Below, in pieces: positions 54,746-62,946 of a stretch of DNA of 64,000 nucleotides; position 1 is the first letter of the stretch, and every line of letters begins with the position of its first letter. Source of the stretch: an uncultured Alphaproteobacteria bacterium (lineage in GTDB: Bacteria; Pseudomonadota; Alphaproteobacteria; HIMB59; GCA-002718135); the NCBI GenBank assembly GCA_902562275.1, contig CACESS010000006.1, forward strand, positions 1 through 64,000, read 5' to 3'. The position numbers were made by a program, and so were the translations under genes. Under the pieces are notes generated by a model, which was given only the letters and a program-made list of their open reading frames with translations, searched no databases and was not told the origin of the DNA.

Positions 54746-55627
54746 TTATAGCAAAACACCCATTTTTGCTGCTTTTACTCCAAGAGAAGACTTCACTACT
54801 TTTACGTGAAATAATTTAGGTTCTTTTTTCAAATTTTTTTTTACGAGCTCTACATAACCTTGTGCCATTCCAATACTTCCACCAAGAATAATTATATCTA
54901 TATCAAATATAGCTTTCAAATTTGCACACAGTTCTGAGACAGATTTGGCAGATAGATCGATTATTTCTTTTGCCCATTTTTTATTTTGTAAACTAAGCTT
55001 AAAAATTTCTTTAGCACTAATATTTTTATAACCTTTTTGTTTAGCAATTTTACTCATTGCCTTACCAGAAGCGATACTTTCAAAAGTTCCAATTCTACCA
55101 CTCCCGCATTTTGTTTTTGCTAACGTTGAAGTTGTAAATCCTAAATGTCCTGCTAACCCATTTTCTGAGAGAAGAGGTTTATTGTTTAAAATTACACCAA
55201 CTCCTATACCACTTGAAATTGTAATATATCCCAAACATTTGTATTTATGACCTTTTCCATAATTTGCTTCTCCTAAAGCTGCAGCTGTTGCATCATTTAT
55301 TATTGTAGAAGCTGTATTAAATTTTTTTTCTATAAGTTTTTTAAGGGGTATTTTGAAAGTTCCTAAATTTTCTTTATTTACTGGGTACCAATTTCCATAT
55401 TGGTCAACCCTACCTGTAATAGCAATGCCTATTTTTTTTGATTTAGATATATTTATGTTTTTAATATTTCTTTCAATTTGTTGAATATAATTATTTGCTA
55501 CTTTATTTATTGAAGTTGGCTCAGTAATAGTTTTTTTAAACTTTCCCTTAATTATTTGAGATACTGATATCTTAGTTGCTCCAAAATCAATTGCGATACC
55601 TGATTTGTTAAATATTTTTTTATTCAT
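54746..55627 (-). CDS. nanK: ROK-family kinase, probable N-acetylmannosamine kinase
   Basis: NanK phosphorylates ManNAc to ManNAc-6-P. The 293-residue protein has IDFGATKISV (ATP), INDATAAALGEANYG with the catalytic Asp, and SSGIGVGVILN. Its zinc site is degenerate: AGHLGF keeps the His, but the CxCGxxGCxE motif reads KCGSGRIGTFE with one Cys. Placement directly after nanE (ATGA overlap) and nanA supports the ManNAc assignment over glucokinase or another ROK sugar kinase. Confidence 0.82.
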   Translation of the reverse strand: MNKKIFNKSGIAIDFGATKISVSQIIKGKFKKTITEPTSINKVANNYIQQIERNIKNINISKSKKIGIAITGRVDQYGNWYPVNKENLGTFKIPLKKLIEKKFNTASTIINDATAAALGEANYGKGHKYKCLGYITISSGIGVGVILNNKPLLSENGLAGHLGFTTSTLAKTKCGSGRIGTFESIASGKAMSKIAKQKGYKNISAKEIFKLSLQNKKWAKEIIDLSAKSVSELCANLKAIFDIDIIILGGSIGMAQGYVELVKKNLKKEPKLFHVKVVKSSLGVKAAKMGVLL

Positions 55628-56304
55628 TTTAATTTTTTAATTTTTTTTACAAACCAACTCGTAATATTATCAATACGCGTAATAGCACTTCCAATTGTAA
55701 CTGCATCTGCTCCTGCTTGTATAGCTTGCTTTGCAAGCTCTGGAGTGTTGTAACGCCCTTCAGCCATTACAAAGCAATTAAGTTTTTTAAATTCTTTAAC
55801 TAATTTTATATTTGGTTTATCCGTATCTTTCACTTGTTTACCAACATAGCCGGCAAGTGTTGTGCCAATAATATCCGCACCCTCTAAAATAGCATTTTTA
55901 GCATCATCTAGATTTGAGCAATCTGCCATAGCTAAACGATTTGCTTTTTTAATTTTTAAAATAATTTCTTTTGTTGGAAAAGGCCTTTTCCTATTTGTGG
56001 CATCATACGCTATTATATCTGCACCACTATTAATAATTTTATCGACATCCTTTAAGAGAGGCGTAATTCTAACTTTAAAGTTATCTAAGTCATTTTTTAT
56101 TATGCCAATTATTGGTAAAGAAATATTTTTTTTGACTGCTCGTATATTTTTTTCTCCTTCAATTCTTACACCACCACAACCTCCTATAATTGCAGCTTTT
56201 GCCATTGAAACAACAATAGAAGTCTTGTCTTGAGGTCCACCCTCATTAGGCTGACATGATACAATGATTTTATTTTTTAATTTTTTTAAAATATTTTTTT
56301 TCAC
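55624..56304 (-). CDS. nanE: N-acetylmannosamine-6-phosphate 2-epimerase
   Basis: NanE converts ManNAc-6-P to GlcNAc-6-P. The 226-residue barrel protein has IIVSCQPNEGGP, the catalytic Lys in IIGIIKNDL and the Glu in VMAEGRYNTPE. GADAVTIGSAITR is the phosphate site. The start is GTG at 56304, 8 bp after the nanA stop. It is the most specific marker of sialic acid/ManNAc catabolism in the window. Confidence 0.92.
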   Translation of the reverse strand: MKKNILKKLKNKIIVSCQPNEGGPQDKTSIVVSMAKAAIIGGCGGVRIEGEKNIRAVKKNISLPIIGIIKNDLDNFKVRITPLLKDVDKIINSGADIIAYDATNRKRPFPTKEIILKIKKANRLAMADCSNLDDAKNAILEGADIIGTTLAGYVGKQVKDTDKPNIKLVKEFKKLNCFVMAEGRYNTPELAKQAIQAGADAVTIGSAITRIDNITSWFVKKIKKLK

Positions 56305-56312
56305 AGAGTTAA

Positions 56313-57242
56313 TTATAATGCTTTTAAAAATTTTATTTCTGAAAGATCATTTTCCGATACTAATTTTTTTAAATCATCTTTAATTCCCTTTTCTATCTCT
56401 GTATTCACAATACTTGAAAAAGGTTTTCTTACATACCCTGAATCAATTCCCATCCAACTTAATCCCATTTTAATAAATGGATAACCTGATTTTTTTAAAG
56501 CATACAAAATGATCATATTGACTTTGTCTTGTAATTTTTTTGCCTCAACAACATTACCATTTTTCATATTTTCAAAAATTCCTACAAACATTTCTGGCAT
56601 TAAATTATAAAATGATCCAATCATACCATCAGCACCTGATATCAGACCAGAGATAGCCATTTCATCCATACCAGAATAAATTTTAAAATTTGCTCCAATT
56701 TCTTTTTTTATTTTCTCAAAATTAAAATGAGTTGCTGCCGTATATTTAACTCCTTTAATATTATCTATAGCGGCCAATCTTTTTAACATATCAATATCCA
56801 TCAAATTTGCGTGACTAATGTTATATATAATAATTGGCAAATGTGAGGATTGAGCTATGTCACTATAATAATTATAAATCTCTTCATTAGAAAAATTGTA
56901 ATAAAAAGGTGGCAATGCTGATAAAGCGTCGACACCAGCATGAGTGGCATATTTTCCTAGATCAGTTGTAATTTTAGTTCCAATAGATCCAACATGCGCA
57001 ATAACAGGAACTCTGCCATTTACTTCTTCAACAATAATATCAAGCACTTCTTTTTTTTCTTCTGGTGACATTAAAAAAGTTTCACCTGTACTGCCAGTTA
57101 CGTACAAACCATTAACATTTTCAGCTATTAAATGATTGATTATTTTTCTTAAACCGTCCTTGTTTATAGTTTCATCTTTATTAATGGATGTGATCATTGC
57201 AGGCATAACACCGTTAAGATCTTTTGGATCGTATTTAGTCAT
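56313..57242 (-). CDS. nanA: N-acetylneuraminate lyase
   Basis: NanA splits sialic acid to ManNAc and pyruvate. The 309-residue DHDPS-superfamily aldolase has GSTGETF (50-56), Tyr140 in IIIYNIS and Schiff-base Lys166 in GVKYTAATHFN. The NanA-specific stretch YSGMDEMAISGLISGADGM continues to IGSFYNLMPEMF. It sits between the ABC transporter and nanE, 2 bp after the dppF-like gene. Confidence 0.9.
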   Translation of the reverse strand: MTKYDPKDLNGVMPAMITSINKDETINKDGLRKIINHLIAENVNGLYVTGSTGETFLMSPEEKKEVLDIIVEEVNGRVPVIAHVGSIGTKITTDLGKYATHAGVDALSALPPFYYNFSNEEIYNYYSDIAQSSHLPIIIYNISHANLMDIDMLKRLAAIDNIKGVKYTAATHFNFEKIKKEIGANFKIYSGMDEMAISGLISGADGMIGSFYNLMPEMFVGIFENMKNGNVVEAKKLQDKVNMIILYALKKSGYPFIKMGLSWMGIDSGYVRKPFSSIVNTEIEKGIKDDLKKLVSENDLSEIKFLKAL

Positions 57243-57244
57243 TA

Positions 57245-58252
57245 CTAACTTATTTCAGGTAAATCGATCAAATGGCAGGATGCATAATGTTCATTACCAT
57301 TTGTAGAATATTTTTTTAATGTTGGTACTTCAGTTTTACATATATCTTTTGCTTTAGGGCAACGAGGATGAAAAGGACAACCCTTAGGTGGATTCACTGG
57401 ACTTGGTACATCTCCTTCTAAAACAATTCTCTTAGTTTTCTTATCAAGGTCTGCGACTGGTATTGCTGATATTAAAGCTTCAGAGTAGGGATGAAGAGTA
57501 TTTTTATAAAGATCTTCAGAATCACAAAGTTCAACAATTCTACCTAAATACATTACTGCAATTCTATCACATAAATATTCAGTCACACTTAGATCGTGCG
57601 TAATAAATAGATAAGTTAAATTATTATCTTTTTTTAGCTGCATTAATAATTGTAAAACTTGAGCCTGAATTGAAACATCTAATGCACTGACGGCCTCATC
57701 ACATACAATCAATTCAGGATCTAAACACAAAGCTCTTACAATTCCAATTCGTTGTCTTTGACCTCCCGAAAACTCATGAGGATATCGATCCATATATTCT
57801 CTACGCATATTTACTGCTTCTAATAGATCACCTATTATTTTTCTTCTTTCTTCTTTTGAATTAACTCCAAATTTTTTTAAAGGATCTTGAAGAGATCCAA
57901 AAATAGTAAAAGAAGGATTGAGAGAGGAATGTGGATCTTGAAAGACAATCTGAAGTTTTTTTCGAAAAGGATCCATATCCTTTTTCTCTAAAGATGTTAA
58001 TTCTGTTTCATCTTCTTCTTTTGAAACATATGTAACTTCACCATTTGTAGGTTCAACCAATCTTAAGATTGCTTTACCGAGAGTAGTTTTACCACAACCA
58101 CTTTCTCCAGCCAGACCTAACACTTCACCGCGATAAATATCTAAATCAACACCATCAACCGCCATTACATGTCCGACTGTTCGATTAAAGACGCCTGCTT
58201 TTACGGGAAAGTAGACTTTAACGTCGCGTAATTTAAGAATCTCTTTTTTCAT
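57245..58252 (-). CDS. dppF: Dpp/Opp-type ABC transporter ATPase (F component)
   Basis: This is the second ATPase of the importer, 335 residues from ATG 58252 (a TTG at 58264 is less likely). It has Walker A GESGCGKTTLG, signature FSGGQRQRIGIVRAL and Walker B LIVCDEAVSALD. The C-terminal oligopeptide-transporter extension reads GCPFHPRCPKAKDIC. It overlaps dppD by 20 bp. The nan context points to sialic acid rather than peptides as the cargo. Confidence 0.9.
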   Translation of the reverse strand: MKKEILKLRDVKVYFPVKAGVFNRTVGHVMAVDGVDLDIYRGEVLGLAGESGCGKTTLGKAILRLVEPTNGEVTYVSKEEDETELTSLEKKDMDPFRKKLQIVFQDPHSSLNPSFTIFGSLQDPLKKFGVNSKEERRKIIGDLLEAVNMRREYMDRYPHEFSGGQRQRIGIVRALCLDPELIVCDEAVSALDVSIQAQVLQLLMQLKKDNNLTYLFITHDLSVTEYLCDRIAVMYLGRIVELCDSEDLYKNTLHPYSEALISAIPVADLDKKTKRIVLEGDVPSPVNPPKGCPFHPRCPKAKDICKTEVPTLKKYSTNGNEHYASCHLIDLPEIS

Positions 58253-59261
58253 TATACTTTTCAAAAAATTGTTCGTACTTATGACATCTTATTTCATGAG
58301 TTTTATTTATTTGTGTAATTTCAGGCATCACATCACAACTTTCTGTTTGCCAATTACAACGTGGTGCAAACTGGCATCCAATAGGCCTATTATATGGATC
58401 AGGTGTTGACCCTTTTATAGGATTTATATCTTGATTTTTTCCTCTACCAAGAACTGGAACAGATTCTAATAATGCTTTTGTATAGGGGTGTGTAGGCCGT
58501 CTTAAAACATCATCGGCAGTACCTGCTTCGACAATATTTCCCATATACATAACCGCAACATTGTCCGCTAATTCAGCAACAACACCCATATCATGGGTAA
58601 TGAGAATGATTGCAGTATCATTTTCCTCTTTAAGTTTTTCCATCAATTCAAATATTTGAGCTTGAATTGTAACATCTAAAGCTGTTGTAGGTTCATCGGC
58701 AATTAATATTTTTGGATTACATGCCATCGCCATTGCAATCATAGCTCTTTGTCTCATACCACCAGAATAACTATGCGGATATTCATCTACTCTCTTTTCA
58801 GGTAAAGGAATCCCCATATCATTCAAAAGAGAAATACTTTTTTCTCTTATTTCTTTTCGATTAAGGTTAGTGTGATATTTTAAATTTTCACTTATTTGAA
58901 AACCAACCGTATAAACTGGATTTAACGCAGTCATTGGATCTTGAAAAATCATTGCGATATCAGAACCTCTAATATTTCTCATTTCTTTTCCATTCTTTTC
59001 TAACTTTTCAATATTGATGGTTTTATCATCCTTTCGAAAAATAATTTCACCTTCTTCAATTCTTGATAAAGTTGGAAGAAGTTGCATAATAGTTGCTGCA
59101 GTCACACTTTTCCCGCATCCACTTTCGCCGACAATACAAAGTGTTTTACCTTTTTCAACATCAAAGGAAACGCCGTTCACTGCTTTATTACATCTATTAT
59201 TAGTGTAGAAAAATGTTTTGAGATTTTTAACTGAGAGAGCTATATTATTTTTATCTGTCAT
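58233..59261 (-). CDS. dppD: Dpp/Opp-type ABC transporter ATPase (D component)
   Basis: The 342-residue ATPase has Walker A GESGCGKSVTAATIM, signature YSGGMRQRAMIAMA, Walker B ILIADEPTTALD and the C-terminal extension IGCQFAPRCNWQTESC. It works as a heterodimer with the F component. It begins 1 bp after the dppC stop. Confidence 0.92.
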   Translation of the reverse strand: MTDKNNIALSVKNLKTFFYTNNRCNKAVNGVSFDVEKGKTLCIVGESGCGKSVTAATIMQLLPTLSRIEEGEIIFRKDDKTINIEKLEKNGKEMRNIRGSDIAMIFQDPMTALNPVYTVGFQISENLKYHTNLNRKEIREKSISLLNDMGIPLPEKRVDEYPHSYSGGMRQRAMIAMAMACNPKILIADEPTTALDVTIQAQIFELMEKLKEENDTAIILITHDMGVVAELADNVAVMYMGNIVEAGTADDVLRRPTHPYTKALLESVPVLGRGKNQDINPIKGSTPDPYNRPIGCQFAPRCNWQTESCDVMPEITQINKTHEIRCHKYEQFFEKYNEKRDS

Positions 59262-59262
59262 A

Positions 59263-60177
59263 CTATCCTTGTTGTGATGGATCTGTTGAATCTCTCAGAC
59301 CATCTCCTATAAAGTTAACACATAGTACAAATACTGAAATTACTAATCCAACCGGCCCCCACATCCACCAATAGTTTTGTAAAATTAAAATATCTTGAGC
59401 AACATTGAGTATATTTCCCCATGTTGGGATATTTAATGGAACTCCTAGTCCTAGGAAACTTAAACCAGCTTCTGTTAAAATAAACATAGCCGTCGAAAGA
59501 GTTATATTAACCATTATAGGACTTAAAGCATTTGGTAACATATGTTTGTAGCAAATGGTAAAGGTCGACAGTCCAAAACTTCTCAGAGCTTGAACATATT
59601 CTTCCTCACGTAATGACAACATTCGTGCTCTGGCAAGCCTATACATTCCTCCCCATCCTGTAAGAATAAATATTGCCATAAGATTAAATAAACTTTGACC
59701 CGTTATTGATACTAACAATAAAACTAATATTATTTGAGGAAATGACATAAATATTTCAGAAACTCTAAGAGCGATAACATCTATCCAACCACCTTTATAA
59801 CCTGCATAGCAACCAACGGCGATGCCAACTACTGCAGATAATATAGCGCTTCCTAAACCAATAAAAATTGAGACTCTTCCACCAAATAAAACTCTTGTAA
59901 AAACATCACGCCCTGTACTATCTGTGCCAAACCAATGATCAAAAGATGGCGCTTGCCTCATTGAGCGAAGATCAACACGCATAGGATCATATGGCGACAG
60001 TAATGGAGCAAATAAAGAGGCTAAAATAATTATAGTAAAAATAATTAGACCAAAAACTGCTAGGCGGTTATTTAAAAATTTACTGACTATTCTACTTCTT
60101 TTTTTAATTGAAAATGATTTTTCTTCTTCACGTTTTTTAATTTGATCAAATTTTCTATCTAAAGATGTCTTTGCCAT
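59263..60177 (-). CDS. dppC: Dpp/Opp-type ABC transporter permease (C component)
   Basis: The 304-residue inner-membrane permease has an N-terminal OppC-type segment (DPMRVDLRSMRQAPSFDHWF then GTDSTGRDVFTRVLFG). The EAA loop reads EEEYVQALRSFGLSTFTICY with HMLPNALSPI. About six helices are seen. It overlaps dppB by one base. Confidence 0.92.
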   Translation of the reverse strand: MAKTSLDRKFDQIKKREEEKSFSIKKRSRIVSKFLNNRLAVFGLIIFTIIILASLFAPLLSPYDPMRVDLRSMRQAPSFDHWFGTDSTGRDVFTRVLFGGRVSIFIGLGSAILSAVVGIAVGCYAGYKGGWIDVIALRVSEIFMSFPQIILVLLLVSITGQSLFNLMAIFILTGWGGMYRLARARMLSLREEEYVQALRSFGLSTFTICYKHMLPNALSPIMVNITLSTAMFILTEAGLSFLGLGVPLNIPTWGNILNVAQDILILQNYWWMWGPVGLVISVFVLCVNFIGDGLRDSTDPSQQG

Positions 60178-61142
60178 TATTCCTTACCCAATCTGACCCT
60201 TGGATCAATTAATGCTGTTAATACATCTATAATTAAACTTGCTGTAAGAACTACAAATACGTACATTAGAGATATTGTCATAACTAATGGATAATCTGAT
60301 GCACGAACAGATCGAATAAACATACTGCCAATTCCAGGCCACTGGTAAACCTGTTCTATAATAGTTGATCCACCAATAAGTAGAGGTAGACGAAAACCAA
60401 TTAAAACTACAACTGGTGTTAAAGCAACTCTAAATCCATGTAAGATATTTACTCTCCACTCTGGCATACCTTTTGATCGAGCTGTTGTAATAAATTCTCT
60501 TGCAAGAACATCTAACATAGATGAACGTGCATAACGCATCGCTCCAGCAGTCATCATTAATGCTAATACTAGGGATGGGAGAACAATATTTGGAATTCTA
60601 TCCCAAACTGTTTCATAATGCGGCATGAGTCTTCCACCAACAGGAAGCCATTTTAATTCAATGGCAAATAATAGAATTGCAACTAATCCAAAGAAAAATT
60701 CTGGGATAGAAACTCCAGCCATTCCAGCAACTGTAAGAGAATTATCAGTTCCAGAACCTCTTTTAAGTGCGCTAATAACACCTAAAGAACAACCTAAAAT
60801 GGTTGAGAAAAATAATGCAACCATTGATAGTTCCAAAGTTGCAGGAACTGTTTTTACCATTATTTCAGAAATAGCAACTCCACCAGCCATGGAGTAACCC
60901 ATATCCCCTTGAACCATGCTGGTTAACCAAATCCAATATCTTGTTATAAAACTTTGATTAAGACCATATGCTTCACGCATTGCATCAAGTTGTTCAGCAG
61001 TAATTGTTGAAGCAAGTTCAGGGCTAATCATATGTGATACAGCATCACCTGGTGATAATTCTAATCCCGAATAAACAAGAAAACTTATGACAAGAAGCAT
61101 CGGAAAGAAAATAATCAAGCGTTGAGCAATGTAAGTTGTCAT
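60177..61142 (-). CDS. dppB: Dpp/Opp-type ABC transporter permease (B component)
   Basis: The 321-residue permease has the OppB-type start YIAQRLIIFFPMLLVISFLV, six membrane helices and the EAA-type loop EFITTARSKGMPEWRVNILH. GSTIIEQVYQWPGIGSMF comes near the C-terminus. It is separated from the binding-protein gene by 64 bp containing a terminator-like hairpin. Confidence 0.92.
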   Translation of the reverse strand: MTTYIAQRLIIFFPMLLVISFLVYSGLELSPGDAVSHMISPELASTITAEQLDAMREAYGLNQSFITRYWIWLTSMVQGDMGYSMAGGVAISEIMVKTVPATLELSMVALFFSTILGCSLGVISALKRGSGTDNSLTVAGMAGVSIPEFFFGLVAILLFAIELKWLPVGGRLMPHYETVWDRIPNIVLPSLVLALMMTAGAMRYARSSMLDVLAREFITTARSKGMPEWRVNILHGFRVALTPVVVLIGFRLPLLIGGSTIIEQVYQWPGIGSMFIRSVRASDYPLVMTISLMYVFVVLTASLIIDVLTALIDPRVRLGKE

Positions 61143-61156
61143 TATTACTTCCCGTT

Positions 61157-61192
61157 TAAAAAATAAAAAGCTGAGGCAAATGCCTCAGCTTT
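61157..61192 (-). terminator. Intercistronic hairpin with T-run between the binding protein and permease genes
   Basis: On the minus strand AAAGCTGAGGCA pairs with TGCCTCAGCTTT around a two- to six-base loop, then CTTTTTATTTTTT follows. It lies 14 bp past the stop of the solute-binding protein gene and before dppB. It probably acts as a partial terminator or mRNA stabiliser, raising binding-protein level over membrane components, as is common in ABC operons. Confidence 0.75.
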
Positions 61193-61206
61193 AATGTGTA
61201 ATTTAA

Positions 61207-62814
61207 CTATGGTTTTGGATACTGCATAATCCACATCATACGAGTATAAGGGATATCAACAGCTTTAGTTCCCATGTTGTCCATAGCATCTAGTGCAGCA
61301 ACATCAGCTACGTTTTTAGTAAATCCGTAATCCATTTTTCCTGCAGCAGCATTTTTAATTAAGTTACCGTCACCATCATAACTTGGGTAAGCAATGATAT
61401 CAAAACCAGCTTTACCACCATGATAGCCGTCAAAAGGTTCGAACTTCGCAAAGTCGTTCATTTTAACTTCAGTAATTTTAAATGCTCCAGATCCTATTGG
61501 CTTTTGCCAGAAATCACTTTGTTGGAATTTCAAAGGATCAACATCACCTAATAAGTGCTTAGGTAAAATAGCAAATTGAGTGAACGTAGTTAAGATGTTA
61601 GGATCAATTTTTGTTAATTCTAACGAAATAACTCTGTCTGCAATATTGTATTTAATACCAGAAACATCATTAGTTGAGCCGTCTTTAAATGCATCAGCAC
61701 CTTTGATTGATCCAACTGTGTTTCCAATTAGAGCGTGCATTTGAGGTGCTTTCATAGCAGTACGAATACTCCATGCCACATCCTCAACAGTTACATCGTT
61801 TCCATCATGGAAAGTAAGACCATCTTTTAGTTTAAATGTAAGACTTAAACCATCAGCAGCTAACTCATAACTTTCACAAGCTGAACATCCAACTGGTTGT
61901 AACGCACCATCAGCAACTAATAGTCTATCGAATACAACTTTGTTGTGTATCCATAAACCAAGGTTGTACCAAGGTTGTTCAAAGAATTCAACAGGACCAG
62001 TGTTAGTTTGTAATGTACCACCACTTACGTTCCAATCAGTAATTCCCCAGTTATAGTTATACTGAGCGTTACCATATGATCCACCATTTCTATCAACTTT
62101 ATTACTCTCATAGATGAATAATTTTTGATAGTATAATGGACAAATGTTAACTTGCTCCATTTGATATTCTTGTATTTCAAAGAAAGCAGGTTTTAGAACT
62201 TCTGGATCTGCACTTGAATTGATTTTTTCAATTAGCGCATCCATTTTTGGATCACCAGGAGTTTGTGGGTTTAGACCTGTTTTAAAAGTATTGTAATACT
62301 CTTGCATTGCAATTGCTGCACGAGCACCATAACCTAAGTCATAGTCAACAGCAGCTGGTCCGTTCACACCATCATCAGGAACTGAATTAAGTTGTGCACC
62401 AACATCACCTTGTAATAGACGGTAAGTCATTTTAACACCAACATCAGCAAAGTATGCTTGAATTGCTGCCATGAAGTCAGCAGTCAGCTGATCTCCATAA
62501 TAGAATACCATGTCAAGTTCTCTATCAGAGTCCCAATTTGCTTCTGCTAACAGTTGACGAGCCTTTTCAGGATTGTAACTGAGATCAGGTAGATTTGGAG
62601 ATTTCATTGGACCGTTTGGTAATAAACTATCAGCCATTATGATTTGATCTTCAAATAATGTTTCACCGATTGTTTTCATGTCGATAGCCATACACAAAGC
62701 TTGTCTAACACGAGGATCGGATAGTTGGTTACTATTTGTAGGTTGAGCTGAAGCTGATGAGATGAACATCAGATGAGCCAACACTGCAACTATAACCACA
62801 TATAGTTTTTTCAT
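61207..62814 (-). CDS. Extracellular solute-binding protein (SBP_bac_5 type), circularly permuted
   Basis: This periplasmic receptor belongs to the adjacent Dpp-type importer. Start ATG 62814 follows AGGAGG and opens a signal peptide (residues 1-24, ending SSASAQ), giving 535 residues. Motif order is reversed relative to DppA/OppA. Immediately after the signal come DPRVRQALCMAID (33-45) and NPEKARQLLAEA (81-92), normally in the C-terminal half. Near residue 262-268 (DWNVSGGTLQ) the usual mature N-terminus begins, followed by ADGLSLTFKLKDGLTFHDG and VEDVAWS, KPIGSGAFKITEV and FDGYHGGK. It ends YTRMMWIMQYPKP, which normally leads into the DPRVRQAL segment. All parts occur once and the total length is normal. 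With nanA-nanE-nanK beside it, the ligand is probably sialic acid or a related nonulosonate. Confidence 0.9.
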   Translation of the reverse strand: MKKLYVVIVAVLAHLMFISSASAQPTNSNQLSDPRVRQALCMAIDMKTIGETLFEDQIIMADSLLPNGPMKSPNLPDLSYNPEKARQLLAEANWDSDRELDMVFYYGDQLTADFMAAIQAYFADVGVKMTYRLLQGDVGAQLNSVPDDGVNGPAAVDYDLGYGARAAIAMQEYYNTFKTGLNPQTPGDPKMDALIEKINSSADPEVLKPAFFEIQEYQMEQVNICPLYYQKLFIYESNKVDRNGGSYGNAQYNYNWGITDWNVSGGTLQTNTGPVEFFEQPWYNLGLWIHNKVVFDRLLVADGALQPVGCSACESYELAADGLSLTFKLKDGLTFHDGNDVTVEDVAWSIRTAMKAPQMHALIGNTVGSIKGADAFKDGSTNDVSGIKYNIADRVISLELTKIDPNILTTFTQFAILPKHLLGDVDPLKFQQSDFWQKPIGSGAFKITEVKMNDFAKFEPFDGYHGGKAGFDIIAYPSYDGDGNLIKNAAAGKMDYGFTKNVADVAALDAMDNMGTKAVDIPYTRMMWIMQYPKP

Positions 62815-62849
62815 ATTTCCTCCTATTGAGTAAAATACGCTACTAGCTA

Positions 62850-62868
62850 GCATATAATTTGCATATAA
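62850..62868. repeat. Direct repeat in the promoter region of the transporter operon
   Basis: GCATATAA occurs at 62850-62857 and again at 62861-62868, one helical turn (11 bp) apart, in the 132 bp spacer upstream of the binding-protein gene. The spacing suits a regulator site or overlapping -10-like sequences (TTATATGC on the minus strand). The whole spacer 62815-62946 holds no other clear signal besides the AGGAGG site. Confidence 0.35.
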
Positions 62869-62946
62869 ACATAATGTTAAACTTTAAACAAGGTATAAAA
62901 TGTTACAGATTAAGGCTCTTTAAATTATTGAAATTGTTGAAAAAAA

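Noticed and set aside
55862-56233. 123-codon plus-strand frame antisense to nanE
   Set aside because: It lies wholly inside nanE, has no recognisable motif and looks like the hydrophobic mirror frame of an AT-rich gene.
61207-62814. Fusion of two truncated binding proteins instead of a circular permutation
   Set aside because: The two halves are complementary, each segment occurs once, the total length equals a single SBP_bac_5 protein and the outer ends read as a natural junction.
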